NCBI RefSeq assembly: GCF_020889785.1
Contig: NZ_JACMYK010000003.1
Location: forward strand, 62,001-126,000
DNA from: Bradyrhizobium acaciae
Lineage (GTDB): Bacteria; Pseudomonadota; Alphaproteobacteria; Rhizobiales; Xanthobacteraceae
Reading direction: 5' to 3'
DNA: 64,000 bases
How positions within the stretch are numbered: position 1 is the first letter of the stretch; every line of letters begins with the position of its first letter. Both the position numbers and the translations under genes were made by a program. The notes beneath the pieces are model-generated. The model saw only the letters and a list, made by a program, of their open reading frames with translations, was not told the origin of the DNA and searched no databases. Of the stretch, positions 20,247-28,738 are shown piece by piece.

Positions 20247-21293
20247 CTATTTCCGTCCGCGTGCGGGCGTCGGGGGCGCGGCGCAGGAATGGCGCAGGAT
20301 GAGGCGCGTCGGCAGGAACACCGGGGCGCTGCTACCGGGCCTGTCGCTGTCGCGGATCCGCTCCAGCAACAATCGCGCAGCGGTGCGGCCGACCTCGTTC
20401 ATGTCCCAGCTCAAGGCCGAGATGGCGGGCGTCGCGTGGCGGGCGAGGTCGGTGTCGCCGCTGCACACGATCGAGACGTCCTGCGGATAGCGCAGGCCGT
20501 TGCTCGTGATCGCCTCCAGCACTTCGGCCAGCATGCTGGTGCCGAGCGAGATGATCGCGGTCGGCGGCTTGGCCGACTGCAAAAGCTGGCACACCGAGCT
20601 GAAGGCGGTGTTGGCGCCCTGCATGTGCGCACGGATCAGGCCTGCATCGACCTCGATCTTCGCCTCCTGGTGTGCCTGCCGGTAACCCGCGAGCCGCTCC
20701 GAGCTCGGCAGCACTGCGGCGCTTCCGGTGAGTAGCGCGATCCGGCGATGGCCGAGGCCAATCAGATATCGCGTCGCCTCCAGCGCGCCGCCGCGGTGAT
20801 CGACGCGAACCGGGATGCTATCCGGCACCTCGCGGTCGACGGTGACGCAGGGCAGATCGAGCGTCGCCAATCCCTTCATGAAGTCCTTGTGGGAGTTGTC
20901 GCCGGCGAACAACAGTAATCCATCCATCTGGCGCCGGCGCACCGCCGACAGGAATGCCGTCTCGCGCGCCTCCTCGTGCTTGGTCGCGGCGAGCATCAGG
21001 AGGAAGCCGGCGCGCTGGAATTCCTCCTCGGCTGCGCTGACCATGCCGGTGTAGTGCGGATTGGAGAAATCGGCCACCATGCAGCCGATCGTGTGCGATG
21101 CCCGCGAGCGCAGCGCCTGCGCTGCCTGGTCGGGCTCGAAGCCGAGGCGCTTCACCGCGCGCATGATGCGGGCATGCAGTTCCGCGCTGGTGTAGATGCC
21201 GCCATTGAGCGTGCGGCTGACGCTTGAGACGGACACGCCGGCCTCCGCCGCGACGTCACGAATCGTCGGTCGTGTCCGTCGCGCTTTGGTCAT
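20247..21293 (-). CDS. LacI-family transcriptional repressor
   Basis: 348 residues. The N-terminal helix-turn-helix TIRDVAAEAGVSVSSVSRTLNGG is followed by the hinge helix region and a periplasmic-binding-like effector domain (HTIGCMVADFSNPHYTG onward). The start at ATG 21293 places the HTH at the N-terminus, as in the family; the open frame extends 23 codons further. The CG-centred palindromes at 17961 and 19783 are the expected operator type, so it most likely represses the monooxygenase, binding-protein and cupin genes. The inducer is unknown. Confidence 0.9.
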   Translation of the reverse strand: MTKARRTRPTIRDVAAEAGVSVSSVSRTLNGGIYTSAELHARIMRAVKRLGFEPDQAAQALRSRASHTIGCMVADFSNPHYTGMVSAAEEEFQRAGFLLMLAATKHEEARETAFLSAVRRRQMDGLLLFAGDNSHKDFMKGLATLDLPCVTVDREVPDSIPVRVDHRGGALEATRYLIGLGHRRIALLTGSAAVLPSSERLAGYRQAHQEAKIEVDAGLIRAHMQGANTAFSSVCQLLQSAKPPTAIISLGTSMLAEVLEAITSNGLRYPQDVSIVCSGDTDLARHATPAISALSWDMNEVGRTAARLLLERIRDSDRPGSSAPVFLPTRLILRHSCAAPPTPARGRK

Positions 21294-21424
21294 GGGTAGC
21301 TGGGCCCTGTCGGTTCGGCATTGCCGCCGCCACGCGCCGATTGCGGGCGCGCCGGACGGCATCGCCGAACCTAATCAGGCTCCGCCGCGAATCTCAAATG
21401 ATTCCTGTCGCTAATGTCGTGACG

Positions 21425-22162
21425 TTACGCCGATGTGGGCCGGTCGAAATAGGCGAACGCCGCGCTGGTCAGGCTGCCGAGCAGCGACCAGAACACCAGG
21501 CTGGTCAGCGTGACCGCGACCACGAACTGATGCGACAAGGACGACGGCACGTTGGTCTCGACATGCTCAAGCTCGGGCGCACCGATCAAATGCGGCAGCA
21601 TGATCAGGACCACGCCGGCGATCGCGGCGGGTGCCGAGCGCCGGAAAACGATCAGCCCGAGACCGGCCGAGGTGGCCAGCACCGCCATCGTCCACCAGAT
21701 CTGGCGCGAGAGCAGCGGCGCGGCAGGGACCCCGGGTAATTCGGGCGGCAGCCCAAGGCCCGGCGCGAGGGTAAAGACGGCAAAACCTGCGAGGCCCCAC
21801 ATCAGGCCTTCGTGCCACGAGATCGCCTCACCGGTCGCACCGCTCCGAACCGAAAAGAAGCCGCAAAGCAGAAGCGCGAAGCCGATTCCGGTCAGGATGT
21901 TCGCGCCGGCCGTATAGAGGTTGCGTTCCCAGCCGTCCTTCGGCTCCCAGGCCTCCGCACCATGAGCATTGTCTGCATGATCGTGCACGAGGATCGCCTG
22001 CGGCGGCGCCGAGGCTTCGTGCTTGTGCTCGGCCGCCTTCTCATAGACTTCGGCCCTGAGGATCAGGGGAACGGTGCCGAATTGCTGGGCCGCGGTGACG
22101 ACCAGGCCAACGATGAATCCGGCGATGACCGACGCGAAGACGATCGAGCGAAACGTGCTCAT
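21425..22162 (-). CDS. cbtA: CbtA, predicted cobalt transporter subunit
   Basis: 245 residues with about five to six membrane helices. A periplasmic or cytosolic loop (residues 45-68) is rich in histidine and acids (H46, H48, H60, H62, H67), as expected for metal capture. CbtA works with the tiny CbtB in cobalt uptake for B12 synthesis; this role rests on genome context in the literature. Directly downstream of cbtB, and in the same run as bluB and cobU. Start ATG 22162; upstream codons do not look like the family. Confidence 0.9.
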   Translation of the reverse strand: MSTFRSIVFASVIAGFIVGLVVTAAQQFGTVPLILRAEVYEKAAEHKHEASAPPQAILVHDHADNAHGAEAWEPKDGWERNLYTAGANILTGIGFALLLCGFFSVRSGATGEAISWHEGLMWGLAGFAVFTLAPGLGLPPELPGVPAAPLLSRQIWWTMAVLATSAGLGLIVFRRSAPAAIAGVVLIMLPHLIGAPELEHVETNVPSSLSHQFVVAVTLTSLVFWSLLGSLTSAAFAYFDRPTSA

Positions 22163-22172
22163 GCCGACGGGG

Positions 22173-22364
22173 TCAGTGGCAGGGGAATGCGTTGGAGTGG
22201 CGCACGTCGTGCGCGGCATTGTGGATCACGTCGATATGCGAGAAGCCGACCACGCCGACGATGAACAGGCCGAGCGTCATCGCAATCAGCGACTGGGCAA
22301 GCCGTCCGACGTGTCGGGTCGCGACCGGCAGATGCTGGGCTTGCGCGGTCTGGGACTGGCTCAT
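22173..22364 (-). CDS. cbtB: CbtB, small cobalt transporter subunit
   Basis: 63 residues with one membrane helix (about 26-44, SLIAMTLGLFIVGVVGF). The typical CbtB C-terminal tail is histidine-rich and ends in HNAAHDVRHSNAFPCH. Forms the cobalt importer with CbtA, 10 bp downstream. Overlaps the stop of the small gene upstream by 4 bp. Confidence 0.92.
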   Translation of the reverse strand: MSQSQTAQAQHLPVATRHVGRLAQSLIAMTLGLFIVGVVGFSHIDVIHNAAHDVRHSNAFPCH

Positions 22365-22705
22365 GATCGTTCTCCACGTTCGATTTGGTCGGCTTCTAGC
22401 AGCTTTCGGGCGATGTCGCGACTGGTAAGATGCAGGTTTGTTCCGAGAGGTATGCGCTTACGGAGAATCTTGGCGTGTGCCGCCGCCCTGAACACGTCTC
22501 CGTACCGCGCGAAATAGCTGATGCACGCCTCCGGCGTCGGGTCCACGTCGAGCAGCGTGCGAAACGCGCCCCGGTGCACCGCGCAGATCGCGCTGTGCTC
22601 CGGAACGGCAAACACCAGGGAGGCGATGTCGGCGCGCCAGTGGACATCGCTATTGGCGGCGGCGCTGACCGCTCGCGCGCTTTCAGCGCCGGATGGTGAA
22701 TTCAC
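22361..22705 (-). CDS. Small uncharacterised protein, DUF1488-like, between bluB and cbtB
   Basis: About 114 residues from a GTG start at 22705, which overlaps the bluB end by 23 bp; the start is uncertain because no ATG lies in a sensible place. The conserved-looking core is VHWRADIASLVFAVPE, then CAVHRGAFRTLLDVD, AAAHAKILRKR and LTSRDIARKLLEADQ. The spacing of the strand, CxV and AAxxK parts recalls DUF1488 proteins, which have no known function. It is translated between a B12 gene and a cobalt importer, with overlaps on both sides, so it is probably a real part of this operon. Confidence 0.55.
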   Translation of the reverse strand: MNSPSGAESARAVSAAANSDVHWRADIASLVFAVPEHSAICAVHRGAFRTLLDVDPTPEACISYFARYGDVFRAAAHAKILRKRIPLGTNLHLTSRDIARKLLEADQIERGERS

Positions 22706-23351
22706 CTGGGCCTCGCCGTGATTCCCACTTGGCCTGCTCGAGTTCCGGACGGTCGCATTCTGTCTGGGGGTAGCCGATGCAGAGGTAGCCGATGAATTTC
22801 CAGGCTTCCGGTATCTCCAGGATCTCATGAATGCGACCTGGATTGAGGATCGATACCCAGCCGAGCCCGATGCCTTCGGCGCGCGCGGCGAGCCACATCG
22901 AGCAGATCGCGGCCACTACGGAATATTCAGAGGTCTCCGGCATCGTCGCGCGGCCGAGGCCGGAGCCGATCTGGTCGGTCTTCTCGGCGAACACGGCGAG
23001 ATGGCCGGGTGCCTCTTCAAGGCCCGATAGCTTCAATGCCGCATATTTTGCGGCGCGTTCGCCTGAGTAGGATCGCAGCGCATCGGCGTTGCAGGTCTTG
23101 AAGTCGTCGATCACGGCGCGGCGCCGCGCCGCATCGTCGACAATGACGAACCGCCAGGGCTGGCTCAACCCGACCGATGGCGACAGGCAGGCGATCTCGA
23201 TCAGCCGCTCGATCGACCCGTCAGGCAAGGGATCGGTTCGAAAGCGGCGCACGTCGCGCCGCCACACGAACAGCTCGTGCAGTTGCCGGCGAAACGTATC
23301 GTCGAATGAGACCATCGTGGGGTCTTTGGCAGGATCGATCGCAGACATCAT
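22683..23351 (-). CDS. bluB: BluB, 5,6-dimethylbenzimidazole synthase
   Basis: 222 residues, nitroreductase-like fold. Destroys reduced FMN with O2 to make DMB, the lower ligand of B12. Motifs include RRDVRRFRTDPLP, LSPSVGLSQPWRFVIVDD and GLGWVSILNPGRIHEILEIPE, all characteristic of BluB. Two consecutive start ATGs (23351 and 23348) are possible. Ten base pairs downstream of cobU. Confidence 0.95.
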   Translation of the reverse strand: MMSAIDPAKDPTMVSFDDTFRRQLHELFVWRRDVRRFRTDPLPDGSIERLIEIACLSPSVGLSQPWRFVIVDDAARRRAVIDDFKTCNADALRSYSGERAAKYAALKLSGLEEAPGHLAVFAEKTDQIGSGLGRATMPETSEYSVVAAICSMWLAARAEGIGLGWVSILNPGRIHEILEIPEAWKFIGYLCIGYPQTECDRPELEQAKWESRRGPGEFTIRR

Positions 23352-23361
23352 CTAAGCTTCA

Positions 23362-23865
23362 TTACTTAAGCTTCATGGGCAGGCCTGCAACGACGAACTC
23401 GACCTCGTCCGCCGCGCCGGCGATGCTCTGGTTCATCAGACCGGCGGCATCGCGGAAGGTCCGCGCCAGCGCATTGTCGGGCACGATGCCGAGGCCGACC
23501 TCATTGGTGACAAGAATGACCGGGCTGCGCTGGCGCGACAAGGCATCCGCCAGCCGCGCGACGTCCTGCGACCAGTCGCGCTCCGCATGCAGCAAATTGG
23601 ACAGCCACAGCGTCAGGCAATCGACCAGCCTTGCGCCGCCATTGTCGGTCTCGGAGAGCGCCTCCACCAGATCGAGCGGCACCTCGCGCTCGATCCAGTC
23701 GCTGCCGCGCCGCGCGCGATGTTTTGCGATCCGCTCGTCCATTTCCGCATCGAGTGCCTCGGCAGTGGCGATATAGACCGGCTGCCCGGGAAAGCTGCGC
23801 GCACGAAGTTCGGCACGCCGGCTTTTCCCGGATCGGGCTCCGCCCGTGATCAGAATGACGGCCAT
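23362..23865 (-). CDS. cobU: Adenosylcobinamide kinase / adenosylcobinamide-phosphate guanylyltransferase
   Basis: 167 residues (CobU in enteric naming, CobP in Pseudomonas naming). P-loop GGARSGKS is at 8-15, with IATAEALDAEMDERIAKHRARR carrying the guanylylation-site region and VDCLTLWLSNLL and TNEVGLGIVP as later family motifs. Activates adenosylcobinamide for nucleotide-loop assembly. ATG 23865 is preceded by CAGGAGA. First gene of the leftward cobU-bluB-cbtBA run, divergent from cobD. Confidence 0.95.
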   Translation of the reverse strand: MAVILITGGARSGKSRRAELRARSFPGQPVYIATAEALDAEMDERIAKHRARRGSDWIEREVPLDLVEALSETDNGGARLVDCLTLWLSNLLHAERDWSQDVARLADALSRQRSPVILVTNEVGLGIVPDNALARTFRDAAGLMNQSIAGAADEVEFVVAGLPMKLK

Positions 23866-23991
23866 GCAATCTCCTGTTACGTCCGCTCTAACCACCAATC
23901 GCGGTGAAACACAAAGCCGAAATCCGCCACGGAGGGCTTGCACTCGGCCGATGTCTTGCGCATCAGGAGGATCGCGGCAGGGAGAGGGTGC

Positions 23992-24933
23992 GTGTTTTTT
24001 GCGGGAGCAATGGCGGTGGCGATGGCTTTGGATGCCCTGATCGGCTGGCCGCCTGCGTTGTTTGCACGCATCGGCCATCCCGTGACCTGGCTCGGCCGGC
24101 TGATCAATCTCCTCGACCGCAGCTGGAACCGGGACGCCGATGCGCCTTCGTTTCGGCGCATGGCAGGTGTTGCGGCGGCCATCATGGTGATCGCGCTGGC
24201 GACGGCGATCGGTTGGGCCGTTCAGTCCGTGCTGGCATCCGGATGGGTTCGCGTCGGTCTTGTGGGTGTCCTGGCGTGGCCGCTGGTGGCCCTGCGCTCG
24301 CTGCATGACCATGTCGACGCGGTGGCAGATCCGCTTGTCTCCGGCGATATCACGGCCGCACGTTCTGCGGTCGCGCAGATCGTCGGACGCGATCCGGCAA
24401 CGCTCGACGATGCCGGCATCGCGCGCGCGACCATCGAGAGTCTCGCCGAGAATGCCTCCGACGGCATCGTCGCGCCGGTGTTCTGGGGCGCGTTGTTCGG
24501 CCTGCCGGGAATCCTCGGTTACAAGGCGATCAACACGCTGGACTCCATGATCGGGCATCGCACCAAGCGGCATGAAGCCTTTGGCTGGGCCGCGGCCCGG
24601 ATCGACGATCTCGCCAATCTCGTTCCGGCGCGGCTGACCGGGCTTCTGTTCGTGCTGCTCGCCCCAAACCGTTCGCGGGCGTGGTCATGCATGCTGCACG
24701 ATGCGCACCGCCATCGCTCGCCGAATGGCGGCTGGCCGGAAGCGGCGATGGCCGGCGCGCTCGGCGTGCGGCTCAGCGGGCCCCGCATCTATCACGGCAG
24801 CGTCGCGGACGAGCCGTGGCTGAATGAGGGCGCGCGCGATCCGGCGGCCGCCGACGTCCTCGCCGGATTGAAGCTCTATCGTCGCGCCATGATGCTGTTG
24901 GCCGGGGTGTTCGTCGCCCTGGCGTTGCTGTAA
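23992..24933 (+). CDS. cobD: Adenosylcobinamide-phosphate synthase, CobD/CbiB family
   Basis: 313 residues with several membrane helices. Attaches aminopropanol (or its phosphate) to adenosylcobyric acid. Family blocks are ALDALIGWPP, HPVTWLGRLI, ESLAENASDGIVAPVFW and YKAINTLDSMIGHR. I choose GTG 23992, with GGAGAGG five bases upstream. ATG 24010 and TTG 23938 are alternatives, and 23938 would add residues that do not look conserved. Divergent from cobU, 12 bp ahead of cobC. Confidence 0.93.
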   Translation: MFFAGAMAVAMALDALIGWPPALFARIGHPVTWLGRLINLLDRSWNRDADAPSFRRMAGVAAAIMVIALATAIGWAVQSVLASGWVRVGLVGVLAWPLVALRSLHDHVDAVADPLVSGDITAARSAVAQIVGRDPATLDDAGIARATIESLAENASDGIVAPVFWGALFGLPGILGYKAINTLDSMIGHRTKRHEAFGWAAARIDDLANLVPARLTGLLFVLLAPNRSRAWSCMLHDAHRHRSPNGGWPEAAMAGALGVRLSGPRIYHGSVADEPWLNEGARDPAAADVLAGLKLYRRAMMLLAGVFVALALL

Positions 24934-24944
24934 GAGACCGACGT

Positions 24945-25913
24945 ATGCGAGAGCACGGCGGAAATCTCGACGTCGCCCAGCAGCGCTTCGGCGGAGCTGC
25001 GGAAGACTGGATCGACCTGTCGACCGGGATCAATCGGGTGCCTTATCCCGTGGTCGATGTCGAGCCGCGGCAATGGAACGCGTTGCCGTCGCGATCCGAG
25101 ATCGAGTCCCTTCACGCCGCCGCGCGGCAGGCTTACGCGACCGACGCGCCGGTCGTGGCGATGGGCGGTGCACAGGCCGCCATTCAGTTGCTGCCGCGCC
25201 TCGCGCCTCGGGGACGGGCGCGCATCCTGGCGCCGACCTACAATGAATATGCTGCGGTATTGTCGGCGGCCGCCGGTTGGGACGTTGCCGAGGTGTCCGA
25301 TCTCGCAGCGCTTGCCGGTGCGGATATTGCCATCGTCGTCAATCCGAACAATCCCGATGGAAGACGCCATGATCGGGACGAACTGCTCGCGCTGTTGCCG
25401 CGCGTTGGCCGGCTCGTCATTGACGAGAGCTTTGCGGACGCTGTACCCGACGTCTCGCTGGCATCGGAAGCAGGACGACCGGGTCTGCTGATCCTCCGTT
25501 CATTCGGGAAATTCTATGGCTTGGCCGGCTTGCGGCTCGGCTTTGCTCTCGGCAGCGAGGCTGACATCACCGCGCTTGCCGCGATGACGGGACCATGGCC
25601 GGTTTCCGGTGCCGCAATAGCGATCGGGCGGCGCGCCTTGCTCGATCGCGACTGGGCAAAGGCGACGACTGCGCGTTTGGCGGACGACTGCGTCCGGCTC
25701 GATGCGGAGGCGCGCGTGCAGGGCTGGACGCTGGTCGGTGGCGCGTCGCTGTTCCGCCTCTATGATGTCGGCGATGCGCTGGCCGCGCAGGAGAAGCTTG
25801 CCCGTGCGCAGATCTGGTCGCGCGTCTTCCAGCAAAAGCCGGGCTGGTTGCGCCTCGGTCTGCCGGGCAGCGAGACCGAGTGGTCCCGCCTTTCCGCCGT
25901 GCTGCCGGTTTAG
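24945..25913 (+). CDS. cobC: Threonine-phosphate decarboxylase, CobC
   Basis: 322 residues, fold type I PLP enzyme of the histidinol-phosphate aminotransferase family. Supplies (R)-1-amino-2-propanol phosphate for the B12 side chain. [12 protein letters not shown] near the start, VVNPNNPDG and the PLP lysine K189 in [14 protein letters not shown] are clear. Follows cobD closely. Its 3' end overlaps the convergent cobQ stop by 4 bp. Confidence 0.94.
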   Translation: MREHGGNLDVAQQRFGGAAEDWIDLSTGINRVPYPVVDVEPRQWNALPSRSEIESLHAAARQAYATDAPVVAMGGAQAAIQLLPRLAPRGRARILAPTYNEYAAVLSAAAGWDVAEVSDLAALAGADIAIVVNPNNPDGRRHDRDELLALLPRVGRLVIDESFADAVPDVSLASEAGRPGLLILRSFGKFYGLAGLRLGFALGSEADITALAAMTGPWPVSGAAIAIGRRALLDRDWAKATTARLADDCVRLDAEARVQGWTLVGGASLFRLYDVGDALAAQEKLARAQIWSRVFQQKPGWLRLGLPGSETEWSRLSAVLPV

Positions 25914-27358
25914 CGCGCCAGCGCGAGCAGGCCTTCGACATCGAGATGGGTCTCGATGTGCTCGGCCAGCGCGTCGAGCGCACCCTCAACCCTCGCGCCG
26001 TACGGCTGATCCGCCGCGGGGATCTCGAGCTGGGCAAGGAACGCCTTGCGAAATTCGTCTGAAGTGAACAGGCCGTGCAGATAGCTGCCGTGTACGCGCC
26101 CATCACTGGAAACCGCACCCTCTGCCACGCCGTCAAGCGTTGCAAAAGGCCGGGCGCGATCCGCCCCGTCGGTGCGCCCGATGTGGATTTCGTAGGCGCT
26201 GATCGGTTGATGGGTTGCAGCATGCACCGCGCTGACGCGCGTCAGCGTCTTCTGTTCGGTCATGACAGTCGTGACATCGAGCAACCCGAGGCCGGGCGTT
26301 TCGCCGGCGGGACCCTCGATCCCATCGGGGTCGGCGACGTTGCGTCCAAGCATCTGATATCCGCCGCAGAGGCCCAGCACATGACCGCCACGGCGATGAT
26401 GCGCCAGCAAATCGATGTCCCAGCCCTGCGCGCGCAGGAAGGCGAGGTCGCCGCGGGTCGATTTCGAGCCGGGCAGGATGACGAGCTTCGCATCACCAGG
26501 GATGGCTTCGCCCGGTCGCACCATCACAAGATCGACACCGGGCTCGAGCTTCAGCGGATCGAGATCGTCGAAATTGGCGATCCGCGACAGCGCCAGAAAC
26601 GCGATCTTGCACCGGCCGGGCTTGCGCGCCTCGCCGAGCCCGAGTGCGTCTTCGGCAGGAAGCTCACCGGCGCGTGCGAACCAGGGCAGCACGCCAAAGC
26701 CGCGCCAGCCGGTGCGGGCTTCGATCATGCGGTAGCCGTCGTCGAACAGCGACGGATCGCCGCGGAATTTGTTGATGACAAAACCCTGGATCATCGCGGC
26801 ATCCTCGGGGTCGATCACCGCCTGGATGCCGACGAGCTGCGCGATCACGCCGCCGCGGTCGATGTCGCCGACCAATACCACGGGCACGTCGGCCCGGCGC
26901 GCAAAGCCCATATTGGCGATATCGGACTTGCGCAGGTTCACTTCGGCCGGGCTGCCGGCGCCCTCGACCAGCACGAGATCGGCGCGATCCTTCAGACGCC
27001 CAAAACTTTCCAACACTGGGCCCATCAGCGAGGGCTTCATGCCGGCATATTCCCGTGCGCGCGCGGTCGCGATCCGCTTGCCGTGCACGATGATCTGGGC
27101 GCCGACGTCGGTCTCCGGCTTCAGCAACACCGGGTTCATGTCGGTGTGCGGTTCGACGCCGGCGGCGAGCGCCTGCAGGGCCTGCGCGCGTCCGATCTCG
27201 CCGCCATCGACAGTGACGGCAGCGTTGTTCGACATGTTCTGCGGCTTGAACGGCAGCACGCGCAGGCCGCGTCGTCTCGCGGCGCGTGCGAGACCCGCGA
27301 CGATGAGCGACTTGCCCACGTCGGAACCGGCTCCCTGGATCATCAATGCGCGCGCCAT
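25910..27358 (-). CDS. cobQ: Cobyric acid synthase, CobQ
   Basis: 482 residues. Amidates four carboxylates of adenosylcobyrinic acid a,c-diamide using glutamine and ATP. N-terminal dethiobiotin-synthetase-like ATPase with GAGSDVGKS (9-17). C-terminal class I glutaminase with nucleophile C331 in [10 protein letters not shown] and the PGSKST motif before it. Downstream of cobO by 11 bp and on the same strand, so probably co-transcribed with it. Confidence 0.96.
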   Translation of the reverse strand: MARALMIQGAGSDVGKSLIVAGLARAARRRGLRVLPFKPQNMSNNAAVTVDGGEIGRAQALQALAAGVEPHTDMNPVLLKPETDVGAQIIVHGKRIATARAREYAGMKPSLMGPVLESFGRLKDRADLVLVEGAGSPAEVNLRKSDIANMGFARRADVPVVLVGDIDRGGVIAQLVGIQAVIDPEDAAMIQGFVINKFRGDPSLFDDGYRMIEARTGWRGFGVLPWFARAGELPAEDALGLGEARKPGRCKIAFLALSRIANFDDLDPLKLEPGVDLVMVRPGEAIPGDAKLVILPGSKSTRGDLAFLRAQGWDIDLLAHHRRGGHVLGLCGGYQMLGRNVADPDGIEGPAGETPGLGLLDVTTVMTEQKTLTRVSAVHAATHQPISAYEIHIGRTDGADRARPFATLDGVAEGAVSSDGRVHGSYLHGLFTSDEFRKAFLAQLEIPAADQPYGARVEGALDALAEHIETHLDVEGLLALAR

Positions 27359-27369
27359 GGTGCTGTCTG

Positions 27370-28023
27370 TCAGAACTCGACGCCCGGCTGCGCTTTGATG
27401 CCGGACCGGAACGGATGCTTCACCAGCGTCATCTCGGTGACGAGATCGGCAATTTCGATCAATTCCTCCTTGGCGTTGCGCCCGGTGAGCACGACATGCG
27501 TCATCGGCGGCTTTGACGTCGTCAGGAACTCGACCACGTCGCCGATATCAAGATAATCGTAGCGCAGCGCGATGTTGATCTCGTCGAGCACCACCATGCG
27601 CAAGCTCGGGTCTGCGATCAGCTGCTTGGCTTTTTCCCAGCCGGCCTGGGCGGCTGCGATGTCGCGGGCGCGGTCCTGCGTCTCCCAGGTGAATCCTTCG
27701 CCCATCGCGTGGAATTGACAGAGATCGCCGAAATGGCCGGTGAGCAGGCGGCGCTCGCCGGTATCCCAGGCACCCTTGATGAACTGCACCACGGCGCAGG
27801 GAAAACCGTGCGCCACGCAGCGCACGATCATCCCGAAGGCGGAGGACGATTTTCCCTTGCCGGCGCCGGTATGAACGATGATCAGGCCCTTTTCACCGCT
27901 CTTGGTCGCCATGATCTTGTCGCGGGCGGCCTTCTTTTTCGCCATCTTGTCGGCATGGCGCGCATCCAGCGAAGAATCGGTGCCGACGGCGCCGCCCTCA
28001 GCGTCGTTTCCATCTGAAATCAT
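27370..28023 (-). CDS. cobO: Cob(I)yrinic acid a,c-diamide adenosyltransferase, CobO
   Basis: 217 residues. Transfers adenosyl from ATP to the corrinoid cobalt. The P-loop region [14 protein letters not shown] (51-64) and [16 protein letters not shown] are family hallmarks. The N-terminal ~40 residues are charged and variable. It starts at ATG 28023; the riboswitch on the opposite strand begins about 50 bp away, so the short gap must hold divergent control for both directions. Confidence 0.95.
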   Translation of the reverse strand: MISDGNDAEGGAVGTDSSLDARHADKMAKKKAARDKIMATKSGEKGLIIVHTGAGKGKSSSAFGMIVRCVAHGFPCAVVQFIKGAWDTGERRLLTGHFGDLCQFHAMGEGFTWETQDRARDIAAAQAGWEKAKQLIADPSLRMVVLDEINIALRYDYLDIGDVVEFLTTSKPPMTHVVLTGRNAKEELIEIADLVTEMTLVKHPFRSGIKAQPGVEF

Positions 28024-28072
28024 CACGTTCCTTCGGCTTGACAAGTGCGAGGCTTGGACGAATGGTGGGCCC

Positions 28073-28258
28073 GCGTTGGTTCCTGTCCTACGACAGGCGA
28101 AGAGGGAATGCGATAGGGCTCCGCAAATGGAGCCTGAACTGCAGCCGCCCCCGCGACCGTGACCGGAGAGATGTCCAAGCCACTGATTCCGCGAGGAGTC
28201 GGGAAGGTGGGCATCAAGGGAGAAATCCTGCTCCGCAAGCCGGGAGACCTGCCAACGC
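28073..28258 (+). promoter_or_regulatory. Cobalamin (B12) riboswitch
   Basis: Stem P1 is GCGTTGG (28073-28079) pairing with CCAACGC (28252-28258). Between them the order of conserved blocks is right: CCTGTC, AGAGGGAATGCG, GCTCCGCAAATGGAGC hairpin, CTGCAGCCGCCCCCGC, GACCGTGACCGGAGAG, CCACTG, GTCGGGAAGG and the B12 box AAGCCGGGAGACCTGCC. Downstream, GTTCC...GGGAAC (28287-28302 region) and CCTGTCC elements could form the switching hairpin before the ribosome binding site AGGAAGGG. It controls the large plus-strand cob operon. Confidence 0.95.
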
Positions 28259-28363
28259 AGCGAAGTTGAGACCGGCGGACGGGGTGTTCCGCGACGGGGA
28301 ACGGGCCTGTCCACGTCAGGTTCGTGTGCCTCATCGCTTCCCGTTGTTAATCCAGGAAGGGCG

Positions 28364-28738
28364 ATGAGCGTTACACTTCATGTCTGCATCACCTGCCGTG
28401 CCGGCCAGACGCTGGCCGAAGGTGAGACCGCGCCCGGTGCGCGCCTGCATGCCGCGCTTGTTGAGGCCGGCGTGCCCGACGACGTCAATCTGGTTCCCGT
28501 CGAGTGCCTGTCGGCGTGCAGCCAGGGCTGCTCGGTCGCGCTCAGCGCGCCGGGGCGGTGGTCCTATGTCTATGGTCGCCTGTCGGCAGACAATGCCAGG
28601 GATGTGATCGCCGGCGCATCTGCCTATGCCGCGGCGCCCGACGGCATCGTGCCGTGGCGCAGCCGTCCTGAAATCTTCCGCAAGCAGTCGCTTGCCCGAA
28701 TTCCACCTCTTCCCGTCGTGCCGGAGGCCGCCGAATGA
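28364..28738 (+). CDS. DUF1636 thioredoxin-fold, probable [2Fe-2S] protein
   Basis: 124 residues. Cysteines C8, C11, C48, C52 and C56 (CITC and ECLSACSQGC) match the thioredoxin-like ferredoxin arrangement of DUF1636 proteins, which recur at the head of cobalamin operons in alphaproteobacteria. The function is not established; an electron-transfer or metal-handling role with CobW or CobG is possible. First gene after the riboswitch, with ribosome binding site AGGAAGGGCG. Overlaps cobW by ATGA. Confidence 0.85.
   Translation: MSVTLHVCITCRAGQTLAEGETAPGARLHAALVEAGVPDDVNLVPVECLSACSQGCSVALSAPGRWSYVYGRLSADNARDVIAGASAYAAAPDGIVPWRSRPEIFRKQSLARIPPLPVVPEAAE

Noticed and set aside
23877..23963. 28-codon frame just upstream of cobU
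   Set aside because: Starts without a ribosome binding site and overlaps the cobD leader on the other strand; too short to support.
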